Shown: positions 6,853 to 15,047 of the stretch, piece after piece
How positions within the stretch are numbered: the stretch's first letter is position 1
Layout of the letters: each line of letters opens with the position of its first letter
Origin: Yoonia sp.
Lineage (GTDB): Bacteria; Pseudomonadota; Alphaproteobacteria; Rhodobacterales; Rhodobacteraceae
NCBI GenBank assembly: GCA_020627605.1
Contig: JAHDGO010000011.1
Span: 1 to 17,432 of the forward strand
DNA length: 17,432 bases
Direction of reading: 5' to 3'
Made by a program: the position numbers and the translations under genes
The notes under the pieces: model-generated
Databases searched by the model: none
What the model saw: the letters and a program-made list of their open reading frames with translations, nothing else
Told to the model about the DNA's origin: nothing

Positions 6853-8334
6853 TCAGAGGAAGGCGGTTTCCTCAAAACTGCGCAATTTCCGGCTGTGGAT
6901 ACGTTCCAGCGGCATATCGCGCAGGTGTTCCATGGCGCGGATACCGATCATCAGATGGGCAGCGACCTGCGTTTTATAGAACTCTGACGCCATGCCGGGC
7001 AGCTTCAGCTCTCCATGCAGCGGCTTGTCAGACACGCACAAAAGGGTGCCGTAGGGCACCCGAAAGCGGAACCCGTTAGCGGCAATGGTGGCACTTTCCA
7101 TGTCCAGCGCGATCGCACGCGACTGCGACAGCCGCTGCACAGGGCCCGCCTGTTCGCGCAGTTCCCAGTTGCGGTTGTCGATGGTCGCCACGGTGCCGGT
7201 CCGCATGATCCGCTTGAGTTCATAGCCTTCCAGCTTGGTGACACCGGCCACCGCCTGTTCCAGCGCGATCTGGATTTCCGCCAGCGCGGGGATCGGCACC
7301 CAGACGGGCAGGTCATCATCCAGCACGTGATCCTCGCGCAGATAGGCATGGGCCAGCACAAAATCACCGAGCCGCTGCGAATTGCGCAGCCCCGCGCAAT
7401 GGCCAACCATCAGCCAGGCATGGGGGCGCAGCACCGCGATATGGTCCGTCGCCGTTTTGGCATTGGACGGCCCCACCCCGATATTGACCAGCGTGATCCC
7501 GCCGCCACCTTCGCGTTTGAGATGATAGGTCGGCATCTGCGGCAACTTTGCCGGCGTCTCAATCGGCGCATCGGCATCTGTGATCTCGACATTTCCGGTG
7601 CTGACGAAACTGGTGTAGCCGCTGTCGGGATCGGCCAGCATATGGCGGGCATAGGCCTCAAACTCTTCCACATAGAATTGGTAGTTGGTGAAAAGGATAT
7701 GGTTCTGAAAATGCTCTGCCGCCGTCGCCGTGTAATGGGCCAGCCGCGCGAGAGAGTAATCAACCCGCTGCGCCGTGAAGGGTGCCAAAGGGCGCGCGCC
7801 GTCGGGGTAGGTGAACCCCTCGCCATTGACGATGTTATCATGCGTCGTGGTCAGGTCCGGCACATCAAAGGTGTCGCGCAGGTTGAACTCCATCGACCCG
7901 TCCTGCGGCACCGTCAGACCGGGGTCATTGGCAGCGGCGAAATGCACCGGCATCACCGTGTCAGAGGCACCAATCACCACGGGCACGCCATGGCTTTCGA
8001 TCAGCAGGGCGATCTGCTGTTCCAGATAGGCCGCAAACAGATCAGGCCGGGTGATCGTCGTCGCATAGACACCCGGTTCGGCGACATGGCCAAAGGACAG
8101 GCGCGTATCGGTCTTGGCATAGGTGGTCGTGGTCAGCCGGATTTCCGGGTAAAAGGCGCGCACCCGTGCCTCTGGCTGGCCTGCGTTCAGCGCCTCCTCG
8201 AAATTCTCTGACAGGAACTGGACGGCGGCATCATATAGTGCCTGCAGCCGCGCGACGGCGGCCTTGGCATCGGTAAATGCCTCTGGTTTCGGGATGTCGG
8301 GTGTCCGGATTGACACCTCTTGTGCGATATTCAT
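6853..8334 (-). CDS. amn: AMP nucleosidase
   Basis: The enzyme hydrolyses AMP to adenine and ribose 5-phosphate in the cytoplasm and adjusts adenylate levels. The 493-residue protein has the two-part layout of Amn: an N-terminal AMP-nucleosidase-specific domain (about residues 20-180, with EIRLTTTTYAKTDTRLSFGHV) and a C-terminal nucleoside phosphorylase-like catalytic domain. The latter has the TLVNIGVGPSNAKTATDH loop, GHCAGLRNSQRLGDFVLAHAY, and DMESATIAANG starting at residue 411. Length is close to the E. coli enzyme. The ATG overlaps the ade stop as ATGA, with GAGGAA eight bases upstream inside ade, so the two are co-translated. Its product adenine is the substrate of the upstream gene. 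A 398-codon antisense frame inside it is a coding shadow. Confidence 0.95.
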   Translation of the reverse strand: MNIAQEVSIRTPDIPKPEAFTDAKAAVARLQALYDAAVQFLSENFEEALNAGQPEARVRAFYPEIRLTTTTYAKTDTRLSFGHVAEPGVYATTITRPDLFAAYLEQQIALLIESHGVPVVIGASDTVMPVHFAAANDPGLTVPQDGSMEFNLRDTFDVPDLTTTHDNIVNGEGFTYPDGARPLAPFTAQRVDYSLARLAHYTATAAEHFQNHILFTNYQFYVEEFEAYARHMLADPDSGYTSFVSTGNVEITDADAPIETPAKLPQMPTYHLKREGGGGITLVNIGVGPSNAKTATDHIAVLRPHAWLMVGHCAGLRNSQRLGDFVLAHAYLREDHVLDDDLPVWVPIPALAEIQIALEQAVAGVTKLEGYELKRIMRTGTVATIDNRNWELREQAGPVQRLSQSRAIALDMESATIAANGFRFRVPYGTLLCVSDKPLHGELKLPGMASEFYKTQVAAHLMIGIRAMEHLRDMPLERIHSRKLRSFEETAFL

Positions 8335-10142
8335 GCGTTTTCCTCAAAGACATCTGTGATTTCAAACCTGTCGACATCCACCAGACCCAGATCAGAGATC
8401 CGTAAAGAGGGGATGACAACAAGCGCCAGCAGCGAATGCTGCATATAGGCATTGTTCAATGTGCAACCGCAGGTGGCCATGGCGGCAACCATGCGGTCGG
8501 CCTTTGCGGCGACCTCTGCCGCCGGGCTGTCTGACATCAGGCCTGCGATAGGCAGTTCGACCAATGCAATTTCCGCGCCGTCTTTCCAGACCGATACACC
8601 GCCGCCAACCTCGCCCAGCCGGTTTGCTGCGGCCGCCATCATGGCGCGGTCGGTGCCCACGACAATCATATGGTGGCTGTCATGAGCGACGGTCGAGGCC
8701 ATGGCCATCTTGCCGGTATACCCAAAGCCGGAGACAAAGCCGTTTGTCACCGCGCCTGTCCCACGGTGCCGTTCGACAAGGGCGATCTGATAGGTATCGC
8801 CTTCGCCCTCAACCAGACCGTCAACAACAGGCAGTTCCGCTGTCAGCGCCTGCGTCGGCGCCTGATTTTCAACAACGCCAATCACCTTGGCCTTTACCTT
8901 GTTCTTGCCCTCGGGTGCGGCGATGGCAAAGTCATCTGCGGCCAACGTCTTGCCAAGATGCACAGTGCCACGCGCGTCTGCTGGCCAGTCGTAGTGTGGA
9001 CAGGCCACGGTGATTTTCCCGTCCCTGGCGACCGTGACACCCCGCGCGATCACCTCTTCAATCGGCAGGGTCGTCAGGTCAGAGGTCAGGATCATGTCGG
9101 CGCGGCGGCCCGGCGTGATGGAGCCAAGCTCCCTCTCCAGCCCGAAATGCGTGGCGGTGTTGATGGTCGCCATCTGCAAGGCCACCAGCGGATCACAGCC
9201 GCAGGCAATCGCATGACGCACAACGCGGTTCATATGCCCGTCATTGACCAACGTGCCCGCCATGCAGTCATCGGTGCAAAGGATAAAGTTGCGTGGGTCC
9301 AGACCCTTTTCCGTCACAGCCGTGATCTGGCTTTCCACATCATACCATGCGCTGCCCAGCCGCATCATCGACCGCATCCCGTTGCGGACGCGGGCGATGG
9401 CATCAGCCTCTGCCGTGCCTTCGTGATCATCCGCCGCCCCGCCAGCGACATAAGCGGAAAACGCAACGCCCTTGTCAGGGCTGGCATAGTGTCCACCTAC
9501 GGTCTTGCCAGCGTTCATCGTCGCCGCCATCTCGGCCAGCATCTGCGGATCACCGTTGATGACACCGGGGAAATTCATCATCTCGCCCAGCCCGATGATG
9601 CCGGGCCATGCCATGGCCTCTGCTACGTCTTCTGCCGAAATCTCAAACCCGGTCGTCTCCAACCCCGGGGCAGAGGGCGCACAGGACGGCATCTGCGTGT
9701 AGATGTTCACCGGCTGCATCAGCGCCTCATCATGCATCATGCGCACGCCGCGCAGGCCAAGGACATTGGCGATCTCATGCGGGTCGGTGAACATCGTGGT
9801 GGTGCCATGCGGGATGACAGCAGCAGCAAATTCGGCGGGGGTCAGCATCCCGCTTTCGATATGCATATGGCCATCACACAGACCGGGGATCAGGTAGCGA
9901 CCAGCGGCATCAATCACGCGCGTTTCCGGACCAAGGCAATGGGACGCATCTGGACCGACATAGGCAAAACGCCCTGCGGCCACAGCCACCTGCCAATCCA
10001 GAATTTCGCGGGTCTGAACATTCACCAGTTTGCAGCCGCGAATGACCAGATCGGCCGCCTCGCGCCCTGCCGCGACGGCCACCAACTGCGGGGCAACTTC
10101 GGCCCATGATTTGATGTGATGTTCCATCCCCAATGGTTTCAC
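8331..10142 (-). CDS. ade: Adenine deaminase
   Basis: The enzyme deaminates adenine to hypoxanthine and ammonia. The 603-residue protein is an amidohydrolase-superfamily member: the metal-binding DGHMHIES at residues 90-97 follows LIPGLC, TDPHEIANV is at 119-127, GLGEMMN at 184-190, and CTDDCMAG at 289-296. The C-terminal third (VGTDRAMMAAAANRL, GGGVSVW, SDSPAAEVA) is the adenine-deaminase-specific domain. Where many homologues have DGHAPG and SDHE, this protein has GGHYASP and DDHEGT, a variant branch of COG1001, so adenine as substrate is likely but not certain. I report the GTG start at 10142; the ATG at 10127 is an equal alternative, since neither has a clear ribosome site. It lies 23 nt (or 38 nt) after tspO and overlaps amn by 4 bp. 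Confidence 0.9.
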   Translation of the reverse strand: MKPLGMEHHIKSWAEVAPQLVAVAAGREAADLVIRGCKLVNVQTREILDWQVAVAAGRFAYVGPDASHCLGPETRVIDAAGRYLIPGLCDGHMHIESGMLTPAEFAAAVIPHGTTTMFTDPHEIANVLGLRGVRMMHDEALMQPVNIYTQMPSCAPSAPGLETTGFEISAEDVAEAMAWPGIIGLGEMMNFPGVINGDPQMLAEMAATMNAGKTVGGHYASPDKGVAFSAYVAGGAADDHEGTAEADAIARVRNGMRSMMRLGSAWYDVESQITAVTEKGLDPRNFILCTDDCMAGTLVNDGHMNRVVRHAIACGCDPLVALQMATINTATHFGLERELGSITPGRRADMILTSDLTTLPIEEVIARGVTVARDGKITVACPHYDWPADARGTVHLGKTLAADDFAIAAPEGKNKVKAKVIGVVENQAPTQALTAELPVVDGLVEGEGDTYQIALVERHRGTGAVTNGFVSGFGYTGKMAMASTVAHDSHHMIVVGTDRAMMAAAANRLGEVGGGVSVWKDGAEIALVELPIAGLMSDSPAAEVAAKADRMVAAMATCGCTLNNAYMQHSLLALVVIPSLRISDLGLVDVDRFEITDVFEENA

Positions 10143-10165
10143 CGAATGGGGGCAGGTTCAAGAGG

Positions 10166-10645
10166 TCAGATGTTGTGAATTTCCAGCGGCTTTTCATCGG
10201 GGTTCAACCGCCAGACCGCGTGGTTCAGCGCGGCCGCGACCGTGACCCAGACCAGATAGGGCACAAAGGCCAGACCGGCCCAAGTATCCAGCTGAAAATG
10301 CGTGACCGTCGCCCCCAGAACTGCCAACCACAGACATCCCATGATCGGCAGCGATGCCTTCAGATGGCGCAACCCGAAGAACACCGGCGTCCAGAGCGTG
10401 TTGAATGCGATCTGAATGGCCCAGAACGCCATGGCATAGCTGTTGCCGTCCAGCACCGCGACACGTGCGCCAGCAAAGGCGATCAGCAGGTAGATGCTGG
10501 TCCAGGCAACCGGAAACACCCAGTTGGGTGGCACCCAGGACGGCTTGTTCAGGCCCTTGTACCATTCACCTGTGGGGAACATCGCACCTGTGGCGGCCGC
10601 CCCAAAGGTGGCGGCAAGAAACAGGAAGAAAAGCATGATATCCAT
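10166..10645 (-). CDS. tspO: Tryptophan-rich sensory protein TspO (TspO/MBR family)
   Basis: A 159-residue membrane protein with five hydrophobic helices. The family hallmark GAMFPTGEWYKGLNKPSW, with tryptophans at about 28, 37, 42 and 48, precedes the second helix, and the loop motif NTLWTPVFFGLRH is also present. In Rhodobacter sphaeroides TspO lies in the outer membrane and, by affecting porphyrin intermediates, dampens expression of PpsR-controlled pigment genes; the homologous position next to crtB is conserved here. It begins 32 nt after crtB with AAGGCG as a weak ribosome site, so it is probably co-transcribed with crtIB. The adenine deaminase gene follows at once on the same strand. 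Confidence 0.93.
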   Translation of the reverse strand: MDIMLFFLFLAATFGAAATGAMFPTGEWYKGLNKPSWVPPNWVFPVAWTSIYLLIAFAGARVAVLDGNSYAMAFWAIQIAFNTLWTPVFFGLRHLKASLPIMGCLWLAVLGATVTHFQLDTWAGLAFVPYLVWVTVAAALNHAVWRLNPDEKPLEIHNI

Positions 10646-10677
10646 GACAGCGCCTTGTAGGGGTTTCTCGACAGGAT

Positions 10678-11700
10678 TTAGGCCATGGGCCGGTTCTGTC
10701 CAATCTCTGCCTCGCGCGCCCTCAGCTCTGCCAGCACATCCAGCACGGCGCGGGTCCGGCTTGGCTGTGCCGCACTGCGGCAGGTGGCATCGACAAGAAA
10801 CACCACCTCATCCAACGGGCGCGCATAGATCACCGGCGATTTCGGCATGACAACAGACCCACCGGTGCGCAGCGCCGCCTGCATCAGCCATCCCAGCTTT
10901 TGCCGGCCATGTGTACGCGCGCGCATGGAAATGCTGTCATAGCCCTGCCGCCGCAATTGCCCGCCAATTCCGGCATAGATCAGACGTGCGGCCCAGATGC
11001 CGGTGCGGGCCTGCAATGGGAGCACGTTAATCCCCGCCTCTGATCGGCGGTAAAGCCTGTCAGCTTCTGCCAAGAGCCGCTTGACCATGCCACGCACGGC
11101 CTCGTCCGGCAGCGGCTCTCGCAGGAAGTTGAGCGGGTCGATCCCCGCCTCTGCCAGCCAGTCCAGTGGCAGATAAATCCGGCCCATCCGGGCGTCTTCA
11201 CCCACATCGCGGGCGATGTTGGTCAGCTGCATCGCCACGCCCAGATCACAGGCGCGCGCCAGTGCATCCCCATCGCGCACCCGCATCAGCACGCACATCA
11301 TCGCGCCAACAGCGCTGGCGACACGGGCGGAATAGGCGCGCACATCGCTCAGGGAATGGTAGTCACGCCCCGCCGCATCCCAGGCGAGGCCTTCCAGCAG
11401 CGCCTCTGGCAAGGCGCGCGGCATCTCAAACTCTTCGATGATCGCGGCAAAGGCGCGATCCTCTGGCGCGTTCTTCGGACGGCCTGCATAGGCTGCATCC
11501 AGACGGTCCTGCAGGCGAAAGACAGCACCGGCCTGATAGTCGCCTTCGTCCACCTCATCATCAGCCAGTCGGCAAAAGGCATAAAGGGCCAGCGCCGGGT
11601 CACGCACCTTGGCGGGCAGCAGTTTCGAGGCGGCATGAAACGACAGCGACCCATGGCGGATCGCCTCGCGGCAATGGTCAAGATCATCGGGGCGGATCAT
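10678..11700 (-). CDS. crtB: Phytoene synthase
   Basis: The enzyme condenses two geranylgeranyl diphosphates head to head into 15-cis-phytoene, the first committed carotenoid step. The 340-residue protein shows both Mg-diphosphate-binding motifs: ADDEVDE at residues 46-52 and QLTNIARDVGED at 158-169. The downstream GRIYLP is the usual follow-on of the second motif. Length is typical. The ATG overlaps the crtI stop as ATGA, so it is translationally coupled to crtI. The tspO gene follows 32 nt later. Confidence 0.96.
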   Translation of the reverse strand: MIRPDDLDHCREAIRHGSLSFHAASKLLPAKVRDPALALYAFCRLADDEVDEGDYQAGAVFRLQDRLDAAYAGRPKNAPEDRAFAAIIEEFEMPRALPEALLEGLAWDAAGRDYHSLSDVRAYSARVASAVGAMMCVLMRVRDGDALARACDLGVAMQLTNIARDVGEDARMGRIYLPLDWLAEAGIDPLNFLREPLPDEAVRGMVKRLLAEADRLYRRSEAGINVLPLQARTGIWAARLIYAGIGGQLRRQGYDSISMRARTHGRQKLGWLMQAALRTGGSVVMPKSPVIYARPLDEVVFLVDATCRSAAQPSRTRAVLDVLAELRAREAEIGQNRPMA

Positions 11701-13235
11701 TCGGCGGCCATCTTCATTTCTGGCACGACAGGTGCGTCTGGCACCAGTTTTGCCAAAACCTCGGCGCTGGAAATCACGCCGGGCACACCGGCGCCCGGAT
11801 GGGTGCCGGCGCCAACCAGATAAAGGCCCTGCGCCTCTTCGCTGACGTTATGCGGCCGGAACCACGCCGATTGCAGAATGCGCGGCTCGATCGAAAAGCC
11901 AGACCCGTTTGGTGACAGATAGCGGTCGCGGAAATCCTCTGGCGTCAACACCATCTGGGTCGTGATGCGTTCAGCAAAGGTTGGCAGGTACTTTTCGACC
12001 TCGGCCTGCACCTTGGCCTTGTAGTTTGCGGCCTCTGCCGCCCAGTCCACAGGGTCGTCAAACCCCAGATGCGGCACAGGTGAAAGGACGTAGAATGTAT
12101 CGTCGCCGTCCGGGGCAACGCTTGGGTCGGTCCGTGAAGGCCGATGGATATAAAGGCTCATATCATCGGCCAGTTTGCCTTTGATAAAAATATCCTTCAG
12201 CAGCCCCTCGTACCGGGGCGCGTTGGTGATCGTGTGGTGGCCAACGTCGGGCCACATCTCTGCCGTGCCTTTCGTGCCGAAATACCAGACGAACAGCCCC
12301 ATCGACCAGCGGCGCGATTTGACCTTGGCATCGGTCCAGCGCTTGCGCGGCTTATTGCGCAGCATATGGGTGTAGGTATGACCAGCGTCAGCGTTGCTGA
12401 CGACAAGGGGCGCTGTGATGACCCCACCGGATTTCAGGCGCACGCCACGGGCAGCCCCATCATCGACCAAAATCTCATCCACCTCGGTGCCAAGGCGAAT
12501 CTGCCCGCCCTGTGCACGGATCACGCCCGCCATCGCGTCGGCAATCGCCTGCACCCCGCCCATGGCGTAATGCACGCCGAATTCCTTTTCGAGGTAAGCC
12601 ACCAGCGCATACATAGAGGTCACATGTCGCGGGTCACCGCCGATAAACAGCGGATGGAACGACAGCGCCATCTGCAAACGGGGGTCCTTCACACGGGCCT
12701 TGGCCAGCCCCAGAATGGACCGGTCCGCCCGCAGCATGGCGAACAGCGGCAGCACCTTGATCGTTTCCCACAAACGGTGCATCGGCTTGGCGACCATGCC
12801 TTCAAAGCCCACAACATAGCGGCGTTCACTGTCTTTCAGGAACCGCTTGTAGCCCTTCACGTCACCGGGGCTCAGGCGGGCAACCTCGGCCAGCATGGCG
12901 TCGGTATCCTGCCGGGCGGTAAAGGTGGACCCGTCAGGCCAGCGGACCTCGTAAAACGGGTCCATCGGACGCAGATCGACGTCTTTGTAAAAATCGCGGC
13001 CGCAGGCTGCCCACAGATCCTCATACACCTGCGGGACGGTGATAATCGTCGGCCCAAGGTCGAATCGGTGTCCATCCTGGTTGACAGATGACCCCCGGCC
13101 GCCGGGCTTTTCCAACCTGTCCAGCACCGTCACGGCATAGCCCTTGGCCCCCAGACGCATGGCCGCTGCAAGGCCGCCAAGCCCTGCACCTATGACGATT
13201 GCGCTGTTTGATGTGCCAGAGTCGGATGTCATCAT
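11697..13235 (-). CDS. crtI: Phytoene desaturase
   Basis: A FAD-dependent, membrane-associated desaturase acting on phytoene. The 512-residue protein has the N-terminal dinucleotide-binding motif AIVIGAGLGGLAAAMRL (GAGLGG at 16-21) and the C-terminal bacterial phytoene dehydrogenase signature LYLVGAGTHPGAGVPG from about residue 471. Whether it performs three desaturations (to neurosporene) or four (to lycopene) cannot be read from sequence. The neighbouring crtA points to the spheroidene branch, where three are usual. Two adjacent ATG codons (13235 and 13232) are both possible; only a GGGG stands upstream. It is divergent from crtA across two PpsR-type sites and heads the crtI-crtB-tspO operon. 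Confidence 0.96.
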   Translation of the reverse strand: MMTSDSGTSNSAIVIGAGLGGLAAAMRLGAKGYAVTVLDRLEKPGGRGSSVNQDGHRFDLGPTIITVPQVYEDLWAACGRDFYKDVDLRPMDPFYEVRWPDGSTFTARQDTDAMLAEVARLSPGDVKGYKRFLKDSERRYVVGFEGMVAKPMHRLWETIKVLPLFAMLRADRSILGLAKARVKDPRLQMALSFHPLFIGGDPRHVTSMYALVAYLEKEFGVHYAMGGVQAIADAMAGVIRAQGGQIRLGTEVDEILVDDGAARGVRLKSGGVITAPLVVSNADAGHTYTHMLRNKPRKRWTDAKVKSRRWSMGLFVWYFGTKGTAEMWPDVGHHTITNAPRYEGLLKDIFIKGKLADDMSLYIHRPSRTDPSVAPDGDDTFYVLSPVPHLGFDDPVDWAAEAANYKAKVQAEVEKYLPTFAERITTQMVLTPEDFRDRYLSPNGSGFSIEPRILQSAWFRPHNVSEEAQGLYLVGAGTHPGAGVPGVISSAEVLAKLVPDAPVVPEMKMAAE

Positions 13236-13251
13236 GCCCCAACACTAGTTG

Positions 13252-13269
13252 TGTCAGGCTAGGTTGACA
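13252..13269. promoter_or_regulatory. PpsR/CrtJ-type operator 1 (TGT-N12-ACA)
   Basis: TGTCAGGCTAGGTTGACA matches the TGT-N12-ACA consensus of the PpsR (CrtJ) repressor of photosynthesis genes and is also symmetric as TGTCA/TGACA. It lies 17 bp from the crtI start. It overlaps a leftward -35-like TTGTCA (13270-13265), which stands 17 bases from TAGTGT (13247-13242). That would place crtI transcription under direct repression. Regulator assignment is by consensus and by the known control of this intergenic region in Rhodobacter. Confidence 0.85.
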
Positions 13270-13284
13270 ATTCCTATCGTCAAC
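13263..13284. repeat. Inverted repeat GTTGAC-N10-GTCAAC overlapping operator 1
   Basis: Perfect six-base arms at 13263-13268 and 13279-13284 share the right half of PpsR-type site 1. It could be chance reuse of the GTTGAC half, or a second binding register. Confidence 0.4.
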
Positions 13285-13307
13285 ACCTTCCCAAAACCAT
13301 GTGGTTA

Positions 13308-13325
13308 TGTCAGGATAAATTGACA
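13308..13325. promoter_or_regulatory. PpsR/CrtJ-type operator 2 (TGT-N12-ACA)
   Basis: TGTCAGGATAAATTGACA is identical to operator 1 at 15 of 18 positions and lies exactly 56 bp from it. It ends 20 bp before the crtA start, so bound protein would block crtA transcription or early elongation. Two spaced sites fit cooperative binding by PpsR, as known for CrtJ at crtI-crtA in Rhodobacter capsulatus. Confidence 0.85.
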
Positions 13326-13344
13326 CATCGCGAGGGAACCGCCT

Positions 13345-14046
13345 GTGACGCAAACTGTCAGCCTGTCTTTCTACCGTTTCGCGGGGCCTCTTGCCCGTGT
13401 CTGGGCACTGACGATGATGGGTGCCGCACGGCTGCCTATGGCACGCACGCCAGACATCGGGTTCTGGAAGCTTTGCGGGTCCGGCATTGGCGAAGGGTTC
13501 ACGCCAGTACCCAACACGGCCGTCTATGCCATCCTCGCTACCTGGCCCGACGCCAAAACCGCCCGGCAGCGCAGCAGCGAAGGTGTATTTGCCCGCTATG
13601 CAAACCGCGCCAGTGAAAGCTGGACAGTGTTTCTGCAAACCCAGACCGCACGCGGTGCATGGGCCGGGCAGACGCCGTTCACGCCCAGCGCACCGCAGGC
13701 AGATGGCCCATTGGCCGCCCTGACTCGCGCCACGATCAAACCACGCATTCTGACCCGGTTCTGGGGCCGTGTGCCCAATATCTCGGCCATGATCGGGCAG
13801 GACCCCAATGTCGCCTTCAAGATCGGTATTGGCGAGGTGCCCTGGCTGCATCAGGTCACATTCTCGATCTGGCCGTCAGAGCAGGCGATGGCCGCCTTTG
13901 CCCGCACCGGCCCCCATGCCGCCGCCATTCGCGCTGTGCGCGATGAAGGCTGGTTTCGCGAAGAACTTTACGCCCGTTTCGCCGTCCATTCCGACCGGGG
14001 CACATGGAACGGCACCTCCCCCCTGCAAAAGCTGGAGGCCGCATGA
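13345..14046 (+). CDS. crtA: Spheroidene monooxygenase
   Basis: The enzyme oxidises spheroidene to spheroidenone (a C-2 keto group), the oxygen-dependent last step of the spheroidene pathway. The 233-residue protein shows the family pattern: VSLSFYRFAG at the start, GSGIGEGFTPVPNTAVYAILATW at about residues 46-68, ATIKPRILTRFWGRVPN, and the C-terminal DEGWFREELYARFAVHSDRGTWNG. It starts at GTG 13345, preceded by GAGGGA. Its last four bases form the ATGA overlap with bchI, so carotenoid ketolation and Mg-chelatase genes are co-translated. It is probably repressed by PpsR. Confidence 0.95.
   Translation: MTQTVSLSFYRFAGPLARVWALTMMGAARLPMARTPDIGFWKLCGSGIGEGFTPVPNTAVYAILATWPDAKTARQRSSEGVFARYANRASESWTVFLQTQTARGAWAGQTPFTPSAPQADGPLAALTRATIKPRILTRFWGRVPNISAMIGQDPNVAFKIGIGEVPWLHQVTFSIWPSEQAMAAFARTGPHAAAIRAVRDEGWFREELYARFAVHSDRGTWNGTSPLQKLEAA
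14034..14038 (+). promoter_or_regulatory. bchI ribosome binding site inside crtA
   Basis: GGAGG four bases before the ATG at 14043. It favours this start (MTHPFPFSAIVGQ) over the longer open frame beginning at 14004, which lies in the crtA coding region. Confidence 0.75.
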
Positions 14047-15047
14047 CGCATCCTTTCCCCTTCTCTGCCATTGTCGGGCAGGACGAAATGAAACAGGCCA
14101 TGATCCTGACGGCCATCGACGCCAGCATTGGCGGCGTGCTGGTCTTTGGCGATCGTGGCACCGGCAAATCCACCGCCGTGCGGGCGCTGGCCGCCCTGCT
14201 GCCGCCCATCAAGGCAATCAAAGGCTGCCCGGTGAACAGCACCAAGGCGGCAGAGGTCCCTGCATGGGCTGGCCTGACCACCAAACGTGCGCATCAGATG
14301 CCGACCCCCGTGGTCGACCTGCCACTTGGCGCGACAGAAGATCGTGTGACTGGCGCGCTCGACATCGAAAAGGCGCTGACAAAGGGTGAAAAAGCGTTTC
14401 AGCCGGGGCTGCTGGCCAAGGCCAACCGGGGGTATCTCTATATTGATGAGGTGAACCTGCTGGAGGATCATATCGTTGACCTGCTGCTTGACGTTGCCCA
14501 ATCAGGGGAAAACGTGGTCGAACGCGAGGGCCTGTCGATCCGCCACCCGGCACGGTTCGTGCTGGTCGGATCAGGGAACCCGGAAGAGGGCGAATTGCGC
14601 CCGCAGCTGCTGGACCGGTTCGGACTGTCGGTCGAGGTCACCTCTCCCAAGGACGTGGACACCCGCGTTGACGTCATCAAACGCCGCGATGCGTTCGAGA
14701 ACGACAATGCCGCCTTCATGCTGCGCTGGCAGGCCGAAGATGCCGCAATACGCGAGCGGATCCTGACTGCGCGCAAGGCGCTGGGCAAACTCAAGACGCC
14801 TGACAAGGCCTTGCATGATGTGGCGACACTTTGCCTTGCGCTCGGTTCTGACGGGTTGCGGGGTGAGTTGACGTTGCTGAAGGCCGCGCGCGCCTACGCG
14901 GCGTGGCGTGACGACACCGCGCTGACCCGCGCGCATGTGCGTGCCGTGGCCCCCATGGCCCTGCGCCACCGTCTGCGTCGCGATCCGCTGGACGAGGCTG
15001 GCAGCGGCACCCGCGTCACCCGCACACTGGAGGAGGTCCTTGGCTAG
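14043..15047 (+). CDS. bchI: Mg-chelatase subunit I
   Basis: BchI is the AAA+ ATPase subunit that, with BchD and BchH, inserts Mg2+ into protoporphyrin IX, the first committed step of bacteriochlorophyll synthesis. The 334-residue protein opens with FPFSAIVGQDEMKQAMIL. It has Walker A GDRGTGKST at 36-44, the BchI-typical CPVNST region from about 62, Walker B GYLYIDEVNLL at 130-140 and sensor-1 GSGNPEEGELRPQLLDRF at 177-193. A C-terminal helical lid carries LRGELTLLKAARAYAA. Length is normal. The start is fixed by GGAGG upstream and by homologous N-termini. It overlaps crtA by 4 bp and bchD by 8 bp. Confidence 0.97.
   Translation: MTHPFPFSAIVGQDEMKQAMILTAIDASIGGVLVFGDRGTGKSTAVRALAALLPPIKAIKGCPVNSTKAAEVPAWAGLTTKRAHQMPTPVVDLPLGATEDRVTGALDIEKALTKGEKAFQPGLLAKANRGYLYIDEVNLLEDHIVDLLLDVAQSGENVVEREGLSIRHPARFVLVGSGNPEEGELRPQLLDRFGLSVEVTSPKDVDTRVDVIKRRDAFENDNAAFMLRWQAEDAAIRERILTARKALGKLKTPDKALHDVATLCLALGSDGLRGELTLLKAARAYAAWRDDTALTRAHVRAVAPMALRHRLRRDPLDEAGSGTRVTRTLEEVLG
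15029..15036 (+). promoter_or_regulatory. bchD ribosome binding site supporting a TTG start
   Basis: GGAGGAGG inside the end of bchI; the first GGAGG stands six bases before TTG at 15040. It supports a non-ATG start for bchD, since no in-frame ATG or GTG is near. Confidence 0.7.

Noticed and set aside
7015..8211. 398-codon plus-strand open frame opposite amn
   Set aside because: Same reason: a shadow of the AMP nucleosidase gene with low-complexity basic composition and no convincing start signal.
8670..10109. 479-codon plus-strand open frame opposite ade
   Set aside because: It lies wholly opposite a clear adenine deaminase gene. Long antisense frames are common in high-GC DNA; its translation is rich in His, Arg, Gln and Gly and shows no recognisable domain.
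12144..13091. 315-codon plus-strand open frame opposite crtI
   Set aside because: Antisense shadow of phytoene desaturase; no domain, and no ribosome site that would set it apart.
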